Source: DAOTTI01 sp034437795 (lineage in GTDB: Bacteria > Chloroflexota > UBA11872 > UBA12225). From it: DNA of 44,232 bases. Under the pieces are notes generated by a model, which made no database searches, had not been told where the DNA came from, and saw nothing but the letters and a program-made list of their open reading frames with translations. Each line of letters starts with the position of its first letter. The first letter of the stretch is position 1. Shown here in pieces: positions 6,081 to 14,677 of this stretch. Where the stretch lies: contig DAOTTI010000070.1 of NCBI GenBank assembly GCA_034437795.1, positions 1-44,232 of the forward strand. The letters run 5' to 3'. The translations under genes and the position numbers were made by a program.

Positions 6081-7844
6081 GGGTAGCGCCTGGAGGGTGG
6101 CCTCAGGGACGAAGTGCACCTGCGACCAGTCGTAGCCGTGGGCGGTGAACACGCCAGTATCGGGGATCCACCGGCGCTGCCCGCCGGTAAACAGATACAC
6201 CCGCTCGCCTATCCCCTTGATCAGCATCCCGTCCTGGAGGTCGAGCGGGATGGAACGGGCGGTGCGATCATCGACGGGCACGAGCGACTCCCAGGCATAG
6301 CCGCCGGCGAGAAACTCGTTCAGGGTGCGTATCCACACCCGCCGGCCGGCGCGAAGGACGTAGATGGCGCCGTTGCTTTGCCGGATGAGGGAGCCTTCGG
6401 TGAGAGCCGGCAGCGGGGGCCCTTCCGGGTAGAGCCGTAGCTCATTCGGCGCCAGGGCGATGGGAGTGGGGGTCGCCAGGCCGAGGATCAGCTGGGTGAT
6501 CGGGTCGGGGATGTGCCGGCGCTGGCCATCGACGATGACGAAGACCCGGCCGGTAGCCGGATCGCGCACCAGGTCGCCCCCGAGCCGGTCCAGCGGGGAT
6601 TCGCGGAAGCGGCGCGCGCTGTCTTTGAGGGCGTACAGCCGGTTGTCGCGCGCGCCGGCGTAGACCAGCCCCGTGGGGCCGATCGCCACCGCCCCGTGGA
6701 CGGCGTCCAGGGCGCGGAAGGACGAGAGGCGCTCCCCGTTCGGGCTCAGGGCGTAGACCGTGCCGTCCCCCGAGCCAACGTAGATCGTGCCGTCGGCGCC
6801 GACGGCGGCGGACGAGCGCACGGCCCCGCCGGTCTGGAACTGCCACCGAACCGTTCCGGATGGGACCACCGCAGTGACGAGCCCATTCTCCGAGCCGGCG
6901 TAGATGGTCCCGTCGGGGCCGATGGCCGGCGTGGTCATCACCTCCGCCCCCACACCAACGCGCCAGCGTACGGCGCCACTGTCGGGGTCCAGGGCCAGGA
7001 TGCTGCGCCCTGCGCCAAGGTAGACGGTCCCATCCGAGCCGATGGAGGCGGCGGAGAACACGGCGCCATCGACCTCCACCTCCCAGCGAATGTCGCCGTT
7101 CGGCGCCATGCGCCGGAACCGCCCGTCCAGGCTCCCCCAGAACAGGTCGCCGCCGGAGGTGATGGCGGGCGCGCCGACGATGGCGCCTCGGGCCTGGACG
7201 CGGAACCGCTCCGAGCCGGCTGCATCCAGCGCCACGAGCTCGCCCCCGTCGGTGCCGAAGTAGATGGATCCGTCGGCGCCCACTGCGGCCGTGCCGCGGA
7301 TCGACCCGAAGCCGGCCAGGCTCCACACCACGCGTCCGTCGGCAGGGTCATAGGCGCGGAAGCGCCCCGCCACGTAGCCCACCAGGACACGCCCGTCCTG
7401 GCCGAGCACCGGCGAGGCGTAGACGCGGGCGCCCGCGCCGGCGGCCCAGCGCTGGCTGCCGTCGGCGTTCAGGCCCTGCACCAGGCCGTCGGTGCTCACG
7501 GCGTACACCGAGCCGTCCGGGCCGATGACGGGGCTACTGTCGAAGTCGTCGCCCCCGAGGGCATACCAGGCCAGGGCGAGCGACTGCGGCCCGGCCACCA
7601 GCGCGCGCCCGGTGTGCTGGGCGTCGCCGTGAAACTGCGTCCAGCCGGCGCCATCGGCCAGGGCCGGCGGGGAAGAGGCCAGGACCGACAGTACCAGCGG
7701 CAGGACGAAGCACAGACGAACGCGCCAGCGCGCGAGCCCAGGGCCGGCGCCGGCCGGGGCTGCCGGACGCTTGGCCCCGAACCGCCTCCGCGCGTGAAGC
7801 CTTACCCGTTGCAAGACGGACGTCAGCATGTTGGCTGCGTCCAA
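6060..7844 (-). CDS. PQQ-type beta-propeller repeat protein, secreted or membrane-anchored
   Basis: A 594-residue protein. A basic N-terminus and hydrophobic segment (LCFVLPLVLSVLASSPPALA, about residues 45-64) act as signal or anchor. Residues about 70-400 are blades with the repeating pattern 'IGPDGTIYAGSENGLVTA', as in BamB/PQQ quinoprotein-like propellers. The last 180 residues hold three copies of another motif, 'G.LI...G..VYL..GGQRRWIPD...F..HGYDW..V', found in cell-surface proteins of Actinobacteria and Chloroflexota. No catalytic residues for an alcohol dehydrogenase are evident, so a scaffold or sensing role is more likely. The start is TTG/ATG near 7844 or 7829; neither has a clear ribosome site. 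It is divergent from the sigma factor at 8085. The stop reads TAGCCTGG, like the repeat ends. Confidence 0.85.
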   Translation of the reverse strand: MDAANMLTSVLQRVRLHARRRFGAKRPAAPAGAGPGLARWRVRLCFVLPLVLSVLASSPPALADGAGWTQFHGDAQHTGRALVAGPQSLALAWYALGGDDFDSSPVIGPDGSVYAVSTDGLVQGLNADGSQRWAAGAGARVYASPVLGQDGRVLVGYVAGRFRAYDPADGRVVWSLAGFGSIRGTAAVGADGSIYFGTDGGELVALDAAGSERFRVQARGAIVGAPAITSGGDLFWGSLDGRFRRMAPNGDIRWEVEVDGAVFSAASIGSDGTVYLGAGRSILALDPDSGAVRWRVGVGAEVMTTPAIGPDGTIYAGSENGLVTAVVPSGTVRWQFQTGGAVRSSAAVGADGTIYVGSGDGTVYALSPNGERLSSFRALDAVHGAVAIGPTGLVYAGARDNRLYALKDSARRFRESPLDRLGGDLVRDPATGRVFVIVDGQRRHIPDPITQLILGLATPTPIALAPNELRLYPEGPPLPALTEGSLIRQSNGAIYVLRAGRRVWIRTLNEFLAGGYAWESLVPVDDRTARSIPLDLQDGMLIKGIGERVYLFTGGQRRWIPDTGVFTAHGYDWSQVHFVPEATLQALPEGPTLA

Positions 7845-8084
7845 TGGTACCGGCGCCCCTGACGCCGGGGCCGGCCCGGTTAGGCTTGCAGCAACCGATC
7901 CGGCCCGCTTTTACGAACTCTTAACGGGGATAGCAGGGACGGGCGGGGTGCCGGCGTCACCGGCCGAGCGCGCGCCGGGCGACGGCCCGGCCCAGGTGTC
8001 GGCGGCGGGGGCGCCCCGGCGCAACCCCGCAACACCCTGCCATGCGCCCCGTTGAGGAAAGTGCTCAGAGGGGGAATCCAGGCG

Positions 8085-9965
8085 GTGATTGACGAGCAGG
8101 CACTGGTCTACGAGCCGTGGGCAATGGTCGCCCTGCCGGACCCGCATGAGCCGTCTGCCCCGGGTGCCGCCGCATTCGCCCCCGCCGTGGAGGAGGGGCC
8201 GGCGTCGCCGGCCGGTGAGGATGCGGTGGCCATCTACCTGCGCGACATCGGGCGCCGGCCGCTCCTGACGGCCGAGGAGGAGCGGGAGCTGGGGCGCTGC
8301 GTCGAGGACGGGCGCGTTCTGGATGAGCTGCTCGCCCGCACGCGGATCGGCCGGCCGGGCCCGCAGCCGGCCAGCCCGGCCGGCGCGCCGGGCTCCGGCA
8401 ACGGGGTCGCGGCGGTGCAGGGCACGGTGGTGCAGGTCGCCGTCGCGCTGGCCGAGCGTCTGCTGCAAGCCTGGCCCCTGCTGGCGCTGGTCGCGGAGGC
8501 CACGGGCCACACCGCGGACGTGCCTGTCGACGAGCTGCTGCTGGCGCGGGCCACACGGGCCCTGCTCGACGACGAGCCCCCGGCGCCGTTACTGGAGCTG
8601 GCCGGCGCGCGTCTGGGCTGGGCGCCCGCCGAGGCCGCCGGCGCGGTGCTGGCCATCTCGCAGGCCGGCCGGCTGCTGGCGCCGGTCTACCTGCGTCGCC
8701 TGTTCCACGCCTGCACCCCGGTGTCGGCGCCCCCGGAGCCGGATCGCCTGGGGAGCGTCGCCGCCGAGCTGGCTGCGGAGCTGGAGCTGCACTTCGCGCG
8801 GGCGCGGCACGGGGCGGCCGTTGCCCGCACCCGTCTGACGGAGGCCAACCTGCGTCTGGTGGTGAGCCTGGCCAAGCGATGGATGAGCCAGCTGCCCCTG
8901 GCCGACCTGATCCAGGAAGGCAATCTGGGCCTGATGCGGGCCGTGGAGAAGTTCGACCACCGGCGGGGCTTCAAGTTCTCCACGTATGCCACATGGTGGA
9001 TCCGGCAGTCGCTCACGCGGGCGGTGGCTGACCAGGCGCGGACGATCCGCCTGCCGATCCACGTCATCGAGACGCTGAGCCGCCTGCAACGCGCAGCCAG
9101 CCTGGCGGTGCAGGCCCTGGGGCGCAGCCCAACCGCGGAGGAGGTCGCCTTCCTGGCGGGCTTCGCCGATGCCCACCTGGAGCGGGCCTTGCAGCGCCTC
9201 TATCACGCGCAGGGTCGCCACCCCGCCGCACAGGCGCCGCCATTGCCAGCCAGCGCCGAACAGGGGATGACTGGAACTGCCTCCGCCGCGGGCGCCGGCG
9301 GCTCGCTCCACGCGTCCGAGCCGCAACCGCCGGCCCCGCCGGCGCTGGGGGCCGGTCCCGCGCCGGCGACGGAGCATGGCCGGTGCGCGGACGACAGTGT
9401 TGACGGAGATCAGGGGGCGGAGGGCTCCACGGTGGACGGCCTCGCGCCGGTGAACGGCGAGCCGCCTTCGGTAGCCGCGTGTGCGGCCATGGAGGGCGCA
9501 CCACCTGGCGGCGCGCGCTGGGAGATCGTCCGCGCCGGGCTGCTGGCGACGCCCGGCGCGCTGCCGGAGGACCTGCGCCACGCGACGCGGGGCATGGTCC
9601 TTCGCATGCGCCAGCTACTCCACGCCGCGCAGGACGTCCTTTCGCTCGAGACGCCGGTGGGCGAGCAGGACGATTCGTCCCTGGGCGACTTCGTCGAGGA
9701 TCCCAGCAAGACCACCCCGGCCGAGCTGGCCGTGCTCGGCATCCTGCGCGACGAGGTGGCCGCGGCCCTCAACGAGCTGTCGCCCAGAGAGCGTCGCGCA
9801 CTGGAGATGCACTTCGGCATCGGCGCCGACCGGCCGGCGACGCTGGAGGAAGCCGGCCGTGCCTTCGGGCTGACCCGCGAGCGGATCCGCCAGATCGAGG
9901 CCCAGGCCCTGGCCAAGCTGCGCCGGCGGCCATCGATTGAGCGCCTGCGGATCTTCTGGGAATAG
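8085..9965 (+). CDS. RpoD-like sigma-70 factor with large insertions
   Basis: A 626-residue group 1/2 sigma factor. Region 1.2 is DAVAIYLRDIGRRPLLTAEE. After a non-conserved alanine-rich stretch of roughly 190 residues come regions 2.1-2.4: EANLRLVVSLAKRW, LADLIQEGNLGLMRAVEKFD, FKFSTYATWWIRQSLTRA and RTIRLPIHV. Region 3 starts normally (LGRSPTAEEVAFLAG), then a low-complexity insertion of about 145 residues intervenes before SLETPVGEQDDSSLGDFVED. Region 4 is intact: LSPRERRALEMHFGIG, then TREKIRQIE-like TRERIRQIEAQALAKLR. I prefer the GTG at 8085, nine bases after AGAGGGGGA; a TTG at 8052 is also open. It is probably an alternative housekeeping-type sigma rather than the main RpoD, since the insertions look lineage-specific. 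Confidence 0.88.
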   Translation: MIDEQALVYEPWAMVALPDPHEPSAPGAAAFAPAVEEGPASPAGEDAVAIYLRDIGRRPLLTAEEERELGRCVEDGRVLDELLARTRIGRPGPQPASPAGAPGSGNGVAAVQGTVVQVAVALAERLLQAWPLLALVAEATGHTADVPVDELLLARATRALLDDEPPAPLLELAGARLGWAPAEAAGAVLAISQAGRLLAPVYLRRLFHACTPVSAPPEPDRLGSVAAELAAELELHFARARHGAAVARTRLTEANLRLVVSLAKRWMSQLPLADLIQEGNLGLMRAVEKFDHRRGFKFSTYATWWIRQSLTRAVADQARTIRLPIHVIETLSRLQRAASLAVQALGRSPTAEEVAFLAGFADAHLERALQRLYHAQGRHPAAQAPPLPASAEQGMTGTASAAGAGGSLHASEPQPPAPPALGAGPAPATEHGRCADDSVDGDQGAEGSTVDGLAPVNGEPPSVAACAAMEGAPPGGARWEIVRAGLLATPGALPEDLRHATRGMVLRMRQLLHAAQDVLSLETPVGEQDDSSLGDFVEDPSKTTPAELAVLGILRDEVAAALNELSPRERRALEMHFGIGADRPATLEEAGRAFGLTRERIRQIEAQALAKLRRRPSIERLRIFWE

Positions 9966-9991
9966 GCGCCGGCGGATGGGGCGGATCGGGC

Positions 9992-11377
9992 TCAACGGCC
10001 CGAAGCGTGCCTCTTCTGAATGGCCTCGTCCAGCAGATCGACGACGTGGATGGCGGCCGGCTGGCGCCCGCGCTGCTTCAGCCCGAGGTTAAGCTGGAGC
10101 AGGCAGCCGGGATTGGCCGCCACGACGCAGTCGGTGCCGGTGGCCAGGACGTTCTCCATCTTGGCCTCCAGCACCTGCATGCTCATCTCTGGCTGCAGGA
10201 TGTTGTAGATCCCGGCGCTCCCGCAGCAGCGGTCGGCGTCCGGCATCTCGACCAGCCGCAGGCCGGGGATGCGATGCAGCAGCTGGCGCGGCTGGGCGCG
10301 GATCTTCTGACCATGCGCCAGGTGGCAGGCGTCCTGGTAGGTCACGGTACGCTCGACCTCGCCCAGGGGGGCGCTGAGCCCGACGCGCGCCAGGAACTCA
10401 GAGACGTCCTCCACCTTCTGGGCAAAACGCCTGGCCCGTTCCGCGTACACTGGGTCGTCCTGGAGGATGTGGCCGTAGTGCTTGAGCTGGGCGCCGCAGC
10501 CGGCGGCGTTGATGACGATGCTGTCCAGCCGGTCCAGGCCGAAGGCCTCGAAGGCGTCGATGTTGGCGCGGGCCAGGGCGGCCGAGGCGTCGGCGTCGCC
10601 GCTGTGGGCCGCCAGCGCCCCGCAGCAGCGCTGGGCGCGCGGGATGATCACGTCGCACCCGTTGGCGGTGAGCACCCGCACGGTGGCCTCGTTGGTGGAG
10701 GCGAAGGCCAGGGGCATGATGCAGCCGGAGATCATACCCACGGTGAAGCGGCGCTCGCCCTGCGCCGGTACGCGCTCGGTTGCTGGCTCGAAGAACCGGT
10801 CGCTCAGCGGCGGCGCCATCTGCTCCATGACGGCCAGGCGCCGCGGCAGGACGCCCGCCCGCGCCAGCCATTGCACGAGCCTGGGCAGCGGGCTACGCTG
10901 GTAGCGGCGCAGCAGTCGGGCGAGCAGTTTGAGCCGTCCTGGATACGGAAAGAGCTGCCTGAAGGCCAGCCAGGTGAGCAACCGCCGCCTCCACGAGCTG
11001 TGGCGCTGGAGTAACGAGTGGCGGGCGGCCTCCATCACCTGCCCGAACTGCATGTTGGAGGGGCAGGCGGTCTCGCAGGCGCGGCAGACAAGGCAGAGTT
11101 GCAGGTGCTCCACCACGTCATCGGTCACGGGCAGGGCGCCCTCGCTGACGGCCCGAATGAGGTACAGGCGCCCCCGCGGGGAGTCGGGCTCCAGGCCGTT
11201 GGCGCGGTAGGTCGGGCACTGATTGAGGCACAGGCCGCAGTGGACGCACTTCACCAGCGCCTCGTAGTCGCGCTCGCTCAGGAAGCCCTGCAGCCCGCGA
11301 GGCTGTCCCAGGGGCAGCGCCCCATGTCCGTCGCCGTGTGTGGCTTCCACGCCCGTCTGGGGCGCCGCTGCGGTCAT
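9992..11377 (-). CDS. glcF: Glycolate oxidase iron-sulfur subunit GlcF
   Basis: A 461-residue electron-transfer subunit of the membrane-associated glycolate (2-hydroxyacid) oxidase. Two 4Fe-4S ferredoxin motifs lie near the N-terminus: CVHCGLCLNQCP and CLVCRACETACP. Two cysteine-rich CCG domains follow, seen in GCIMPLAF...RCCGALAAHSG and in ACHLAHGQ...DRCCGSAGIYN. It would take electrons from the flavin subunits GlcD/GlcE and pass them to the quinone pool. It is the last gene of a minus-strand operon glcD-glcE-glcF, 56 bases after glcE. It converges on the sigma factor gene with only 26 bases between stops. Confidence 0.92.
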   Translation of the reverse strand: MTAAAPQTGVEATHGDGHGALPLGQPRGLQGFLSERDYEALVKCVHCGLCLNQCPTYRANGLEPDSPRGRLYLIRAVSEGALPVTDDVVEHLQLCLVCRACETACPSNMQFGQVMEAARHSLLQRHSSWRRRLLTWLAFRQLFPYPGRLKLLARLLRRYQRSPLPRLVQWLARAGVLPRRLAVMEQMAPPLSDRFFEPATERVPAQGERRFTVGMISGCIMPLAFASTNEATVRVLTANGCDVIIPRAQRCCGALAAHSGDADASAALARANIDAFEAFGLDRLDSIVINAAGCGAQLKHYGHILQDDPVYAERARRFAQKVEDVSEFLARVGLSAPLGEVERTVTYQDACHLAHGQKIRAQPRQLLHRIPGLRLVEMPDADRCCGSAGIYNILQPEMSMQVLEAKMENVLATGTDCVVAANPGCLLQLNLGLKQRGRQPAAIHVVDLLDEAIQKRHASGR

Positions 11378-11433
11378 GCCGGTTGCACCCTGATCCGGCC
11401 AAAGTATAGCTGCGGGTGCCCTGCCCCCAGGGG

Positions 11434-12696
11434 TCAGATGCCCCCGACGAAGCGGCCGGGATTGAGGATGCCCTGGGGGTCAAACTGGGCCTTGAGCGCC
11501 TGCATCAGCGGAAAGTCATCCCGTGTCGGCCCCCAGACGTCGATCTCCGCCTTCACTTCCCATGGGGCCTCCTCCACCACCGCCGCACCGCCGTGCTCGG
11601 CTGCGATGCGGGCCAGGGCGCGCAGCAGGTCGGCGGTGGCCTGGGGCAGGAGGGCATAGACCACGCCGCTGCCGGCGTGCGCCACGACCTCGGCCGACGG
11701 GACCGCGGCCGCTGCGGTGGCGGCGTCGATTGCCCCCACCAGACGCGTGACGTCGGACGGCAGGCAGGTCAGCTTCACCAGGGTGTGCTGGGCTGGCGCT
11801 GCGCGGGGCCCGCGCCCAAACTCGCGTACGGCCTGCCACAGGCGCTCGTGCGCCTCGCCCTCCAGGGTAGCGACGTCGCCGGCGCCGGCCTCGGCCAGCC
11901 ACTGCGCCGCATTCCTAGCCTGCCTGGCTACCGTGGCGGGGGAGCCGGCGGCCCACATCAGGACGCGCCAGGCGCCCGAGGTCGGATCGCCCTCTCGCCC
12001 GGGGAGCGTCGCGCGGGCCAGCTCCACCGCGCGGGGGTAGAGCGCGGACCGGAAGAGCCGGCCGGACGCCTCCTGGGCGGCGTCCGGCGAGGCGAAGGTA
12101 GCGCCCACCGTCGCCTGCGCCTTCGGCAGCGGATGCACCTTCAAAGTGACTTCCACGATCACGCCGAGGGTGCCCAGACCGCCGATGTGCATCTTGTGCA
12201 GGTCGTAGCCGACTACGTTCTTCACGACCTTACCCCCGCTCTTGACCACCTCCCCGTCCGTGGTCGCCACCCGCATCCCCAGCACCAGGTCACGCCCCGT
12301 GCCGTAGAGCAGGCGGCTGGGGCCGCTCACGTTGGTGGCCAGCGTCCCCCCTAGCGTGGCCGCGGCGGCGTAGGGTGGATCGAGCGCCAGGAACTGGCCT
12401 GCTTCCGCCAGTCGCTGCTGGAGGACGCGCAATGGAATGCCGGCCTGCGCCGTGACCACCAGGTCGGCCGGCTCGTACTCCAGCAGGGCGTCCAGCCCAG
12501 TCAGGTCCAGGGCCAGGTCATAGGCACGCGGTCGGTTGCCGAAGCCCTGCTTGGTGCCCGCGCCCCACGGGATGACGGCCATGCCCTCGGCGGCGGCGCG
12601 TTTGAGCACGGCCGCCACCTCCTCCGGCGAGCCGGGGCGCGCGACCTCACGCGGCTCAAGGCCATCGATGACGTAGGATGGAGCGTGCTCAGCCAT
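11434..12696 (-). CDS. glcE: Glycolate oxidase FAD-binding subunit GlcE
   Basis: A 420-residue FAD_binding_4 protein, short relative to GlcD as expected for GlcE. The PP-loop-like FAD motif VIPWGAGTKQGFGNRP is at about residues 40-55, and the second flavin segment is GGTLATNVSGPSRLLYGTGRDLVLGMRV followed by KNVVGYDLHKMHIGGLGTLG. The C-terminus DPQGILNPGRFVGGI is the usual family ending. It works with GlcD and GlcF in glycolate oxidation to glyoxylate. It sits between them on the same strand; the 138-base gap to glcD contains no other gene. Confidence 0.9.
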   Translation of the reverse strand: MAEHAPSYVIDGLEPREVARPGSPEEVAAVLKRAAAEGMAVIPWGAGTKQGFGNRPRAYDLALDLTGLDALLEYEPADLVVTAQAGIPLRVLQQRLAEAGQFLALDPPYAAAATLGGTLATNVSGPSRLLYGTGRDLVLGMRVATTDGEVVKSGGKVVKNVVGYDLHKMHIGGLGTLGVIVEVTLKVHPLPKAQATVGATFASPDAAQEASGRLFRSALYPRAVELARATLPGREGDPTSGAWRVLMWAAGSPATVARQARNAAQWLAEAGAGDVATLEGEAHERLWQAVREFGRGPRAAPAQHTLVKLTCLPSDVTRLVGAIDAATAAAAVPSAEVVAHAGSGVVYALLPQATADLLRALARIAAEHGGAAVVEEAPWEVKAEIDVWGPTRDDFPLMQALKAQFDPQGILNPGRFVGGI

Positions 12697-12834
12697 CGGC
12701 GCCAGTCTCCAGGGAACTCACGCCATGGGCAGCCTGCACTTCACTGCAGGGGCGAGGCCTGCCCCTCCATTGTTCCCGACACCCGCCGGTTCCTGGCGCT
12801 TGCATGGTCGCGATGGTAGCGGCCGGGCGGGACG

Positions 12835-14298
12835 TCACCCGGCCGCCAGCGCCGGCGTCTCTGCCGGCGGCCGCGCGGCGGGCGCCGGCAAGTCCTTCGG
12901 GAAGATCTTGCCCGGGTTCAGGCGCCCGTCCGGGTCGAAGGCCCGCTTGGCGCGGCGCATGGCCTCGAAGTCGGCCTGGGAGAAGACCCAGGGCATGTAG
13001 GCCTGCTTCTCCAGGCCGATGCCATGCTCGCCAGAGAGCGTACCGCCCACCTCAACGCACTTACGCAGGATCTCTGCCCCCGCGTCAATGACCTTTCTCG
13101 TCTCGTCGGGGTCACGCAGGTCAAAGACGATGCACGGGTGCAGGTTGCCGTCGCCGGCGTGGAAGACGTTGGCGATGGGCAGCCCGTAGCGCTCGCTGAC
13201 CTCCTGGACGGTGCGCAGCACCTCCATCAGGCGCGTGCGCGGGATGACGCCATCCTGCAGGTAGTAGTTGGGTTTGATCTGCCCCAGCGCCCCCAGGGCG
13301 CCCTTGCGCGCCTTCCACAGGCGCTCGCGCTCTTCCGCCGTCCTGGCGGCACGGATCTCGCGGGCGCCGCGGTCGAGGCAGAGCTGCTGCACTACTGGCA
13401 GAAGCTCTTCGACCGTCTCCTCCAGCCCCTCCAGCTCCACCAGCAGCACCGCCTTGGCGTCGACCGGCAGGCCCTGGTGCCCGGCGCGAACCAGGGCCTG
13501 GATGGTGAGGCCGTCCATCATCTCCAGGGCCGCGGGGATGATGCCGGCGGCGATGATGGCGGACGTGGTCTGGCTAGCGGCGTCGACCGAATCGAAGATG
13601 GCCAGCAGCGTGCGCACGCTCTCGTGGAGGCGCATCAGGCGCACCATGATCTTGGTGACGATGGCGAAGGTCCCTTCCGAGCCGACGACCAGGCCGGTGA
13701 GGTCGTAGCCGGGCATGTCGGCCGCCAGGCCGCCGACGTTGACCACGCGCCCGTCGGCCAAGACCAGCTCCAGCCCCAGCACATGGTTGGTCGTCACGCC
13801 GTAGGCCAGGCAGTGCGCCCCGCCGGAGTTCTCGGCCACGTTGCCGCCCAGGGTGCAGGCGGCCTGGCTGGATGGATCGGGCGCGTAGTAGAGGCCAAAC
13901 GGGGCGGCCGCGCGAGACAGGTCGAGATTGACCACGCCCGGCTCGCAGACGGCCCGCAGATTGGCGGGGTCGATACTCAGGATGCGGCGCATGCGGGCGA
14001 AACAGACGGCGATGCCGCCCTCGCTCAGGATAGCCCCGCCGGAAAGGCCGGTGCCCGCGCCGCGGGGCACGATGGGCTTGCCGTAGCGGCGGGCCAGTTT
14101 CACCACCTCCACCACTTCGTCGCGGCTCCCCACCAGCACGACCGCCTCTGGGCGGCCGGCATCGATGGAACCATCGGAGGCGTATGACGCCAGCTCCGCC
14201 GGGCGCCAGACGACGTGCTCCTTGCCAACGATCGCCTCCAGGTCGGCGATGAGCGCTCGAGAGCTAGCCGGTGAGAGCGGGGCGTTGCGCGTAGCCAT
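12835..14298 (-). CDS. glcD: Glycolate oxidase subunit GlcD (FAD-linked 2-hydroxyacid oxidase)
   Basis: A 487-residue FAD-linked oxidase, the catalytic flavin subunit. The FAD loop is PIVPRGAGTGLSGGA, then GGNVAENSGGAHCLAYGVTTNHV and GYDLTGLVVGSEGTFAIVT. The C-terminal substrate domain contains NVFHAGDGNLHP, with the conserved His residues, SGEHGIGLEKQ, and the ending FDPDGRLNPGKIFP. These fit GlcD and also D-lactate dehydrogenases; the neighbouring GlcE and GlcF favour glycolate oxidase. I start at ATG 14298 (MATRNAPLSP); the AAGGTG about ten bases upstream lies inside the first of three 20-bp-spaced repeats. It is the first gene of glcDEF and likely carries the operon's control region. Confidence 0.92.
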   Translation of the reverse strand: MATRNAPLSPASSRALIADLEAIVGKEHVVWRPAELASYASDGSIDAGRPEAVVLVGSRDEVVEVVKLARRYGKPIVPRGAGTGLSGGAILSEGGIAVCFARMRRILSIDPANLRAVCEPGVVNLDLSRAAAPFGLYYAPDPSSQAACTLGGNVAENSGGAHCLAYGVTTNHVLGLELVLADGRVVNVGGLAADMPGYDLTGLVVGSEGTFAIVTKIMVRLMRLHESVRTLLAIFDSVDAASQTTSAIIAAGIIPAALEMMDGLTIQALVRAGHQGLPVDAKAVLLVELEGLEETVEELLPVVQQLCLDRGAREIRAARTAEERERLWKARKGALGALGQIKPNYYLQDGVIPRTRLMEVLRTVQEVSERYGLPIANVFHAGDGNLHPCIVFDLRDPDETRKVIDAGAEILRKCVEVGGTLSGEHGIGLEKQAYMPWVFSQADFEAMRRAKRAFDPDGRLNPGKIFPKDLPAPAARPPAETPALAAG

Positions 14299-14306
14299 CG
14301 ACCAGT

Positions 14307-14356
14307 ACACCTTGAGTAGACCCTCCACACCTTGAGGACGCTGTTGGCACCTTGGG
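14307..14356. repeat. Three direct repeats (CACCTTGRG) at exact 20-bp spacing before glcD
   Basis: ACACCTTGAG occurs at 14307-14316 and 14327-14336, and GCACCTTGGG at 14347-14356. The 20-base period is two DNA helical turns, so the three sites face the same side of the helix, a common arrangement for regulator binding. The first copy overlaps the probable ribosome-binding site of glcD. Function is inferred. Confidence 0.6.
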
Positions 14357-14643
14357 AGGCCGTCCGCCACGCCGGATCAACCGCCGGCGTAAGACGGCCA
14401 CCGCGGCAGGGCGCCCTCCACATGGAAGGATACCGCCAGAGCGACCGGCCACGGGCGGCCGGCAGGGCGGGCATCATGGGGGCCACCGGCGGTACGACGA
14501 AGGAGAGCTCCTGTACGCCGCGCCGCGCCTGGAGGACTGGCGTCGCCCCGCCAAGGCGCCTGGGCGACGGCCAAGGGCACCGGCGGCGTTCCTGGCCTCC
14601 GGGGTGCACGGTCGAGGAGGCGGAAAGGGGCGGGGGCGCCTTG

Positions 14644-14672
14644 TTGACGGAGAAGAAGTTGCGTAGTATCCA
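14644..14672 (+). promoter_or_regulatory. Promoter giving a probably leaderless mRNA
   Basis: TTGACG (14644-14649), a 17-base spacer, then TATCCA (14667-14672). Transcription would start about 6-8 bases later, at or next to the GTG start codon at 14678. The gene has no Shine-Dalgarno sequence, which agrees with a leaderless transcript. Confidence 0.45.
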
Positions 14673-14677
14673 TTGCA

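Noticed and set aside
6513..7862. A long plus-strand frame opposite the propeller gene
   Set aside because: Mirror of the repetitive propeller codons; His/Asp/Gly-rich composition typical of a shadow frame.
10007..11014. Plus-strand frame opposite glcF
   Set aside because: Shadow of a conserved gene with both ferredoxin motifs on the minus strand.
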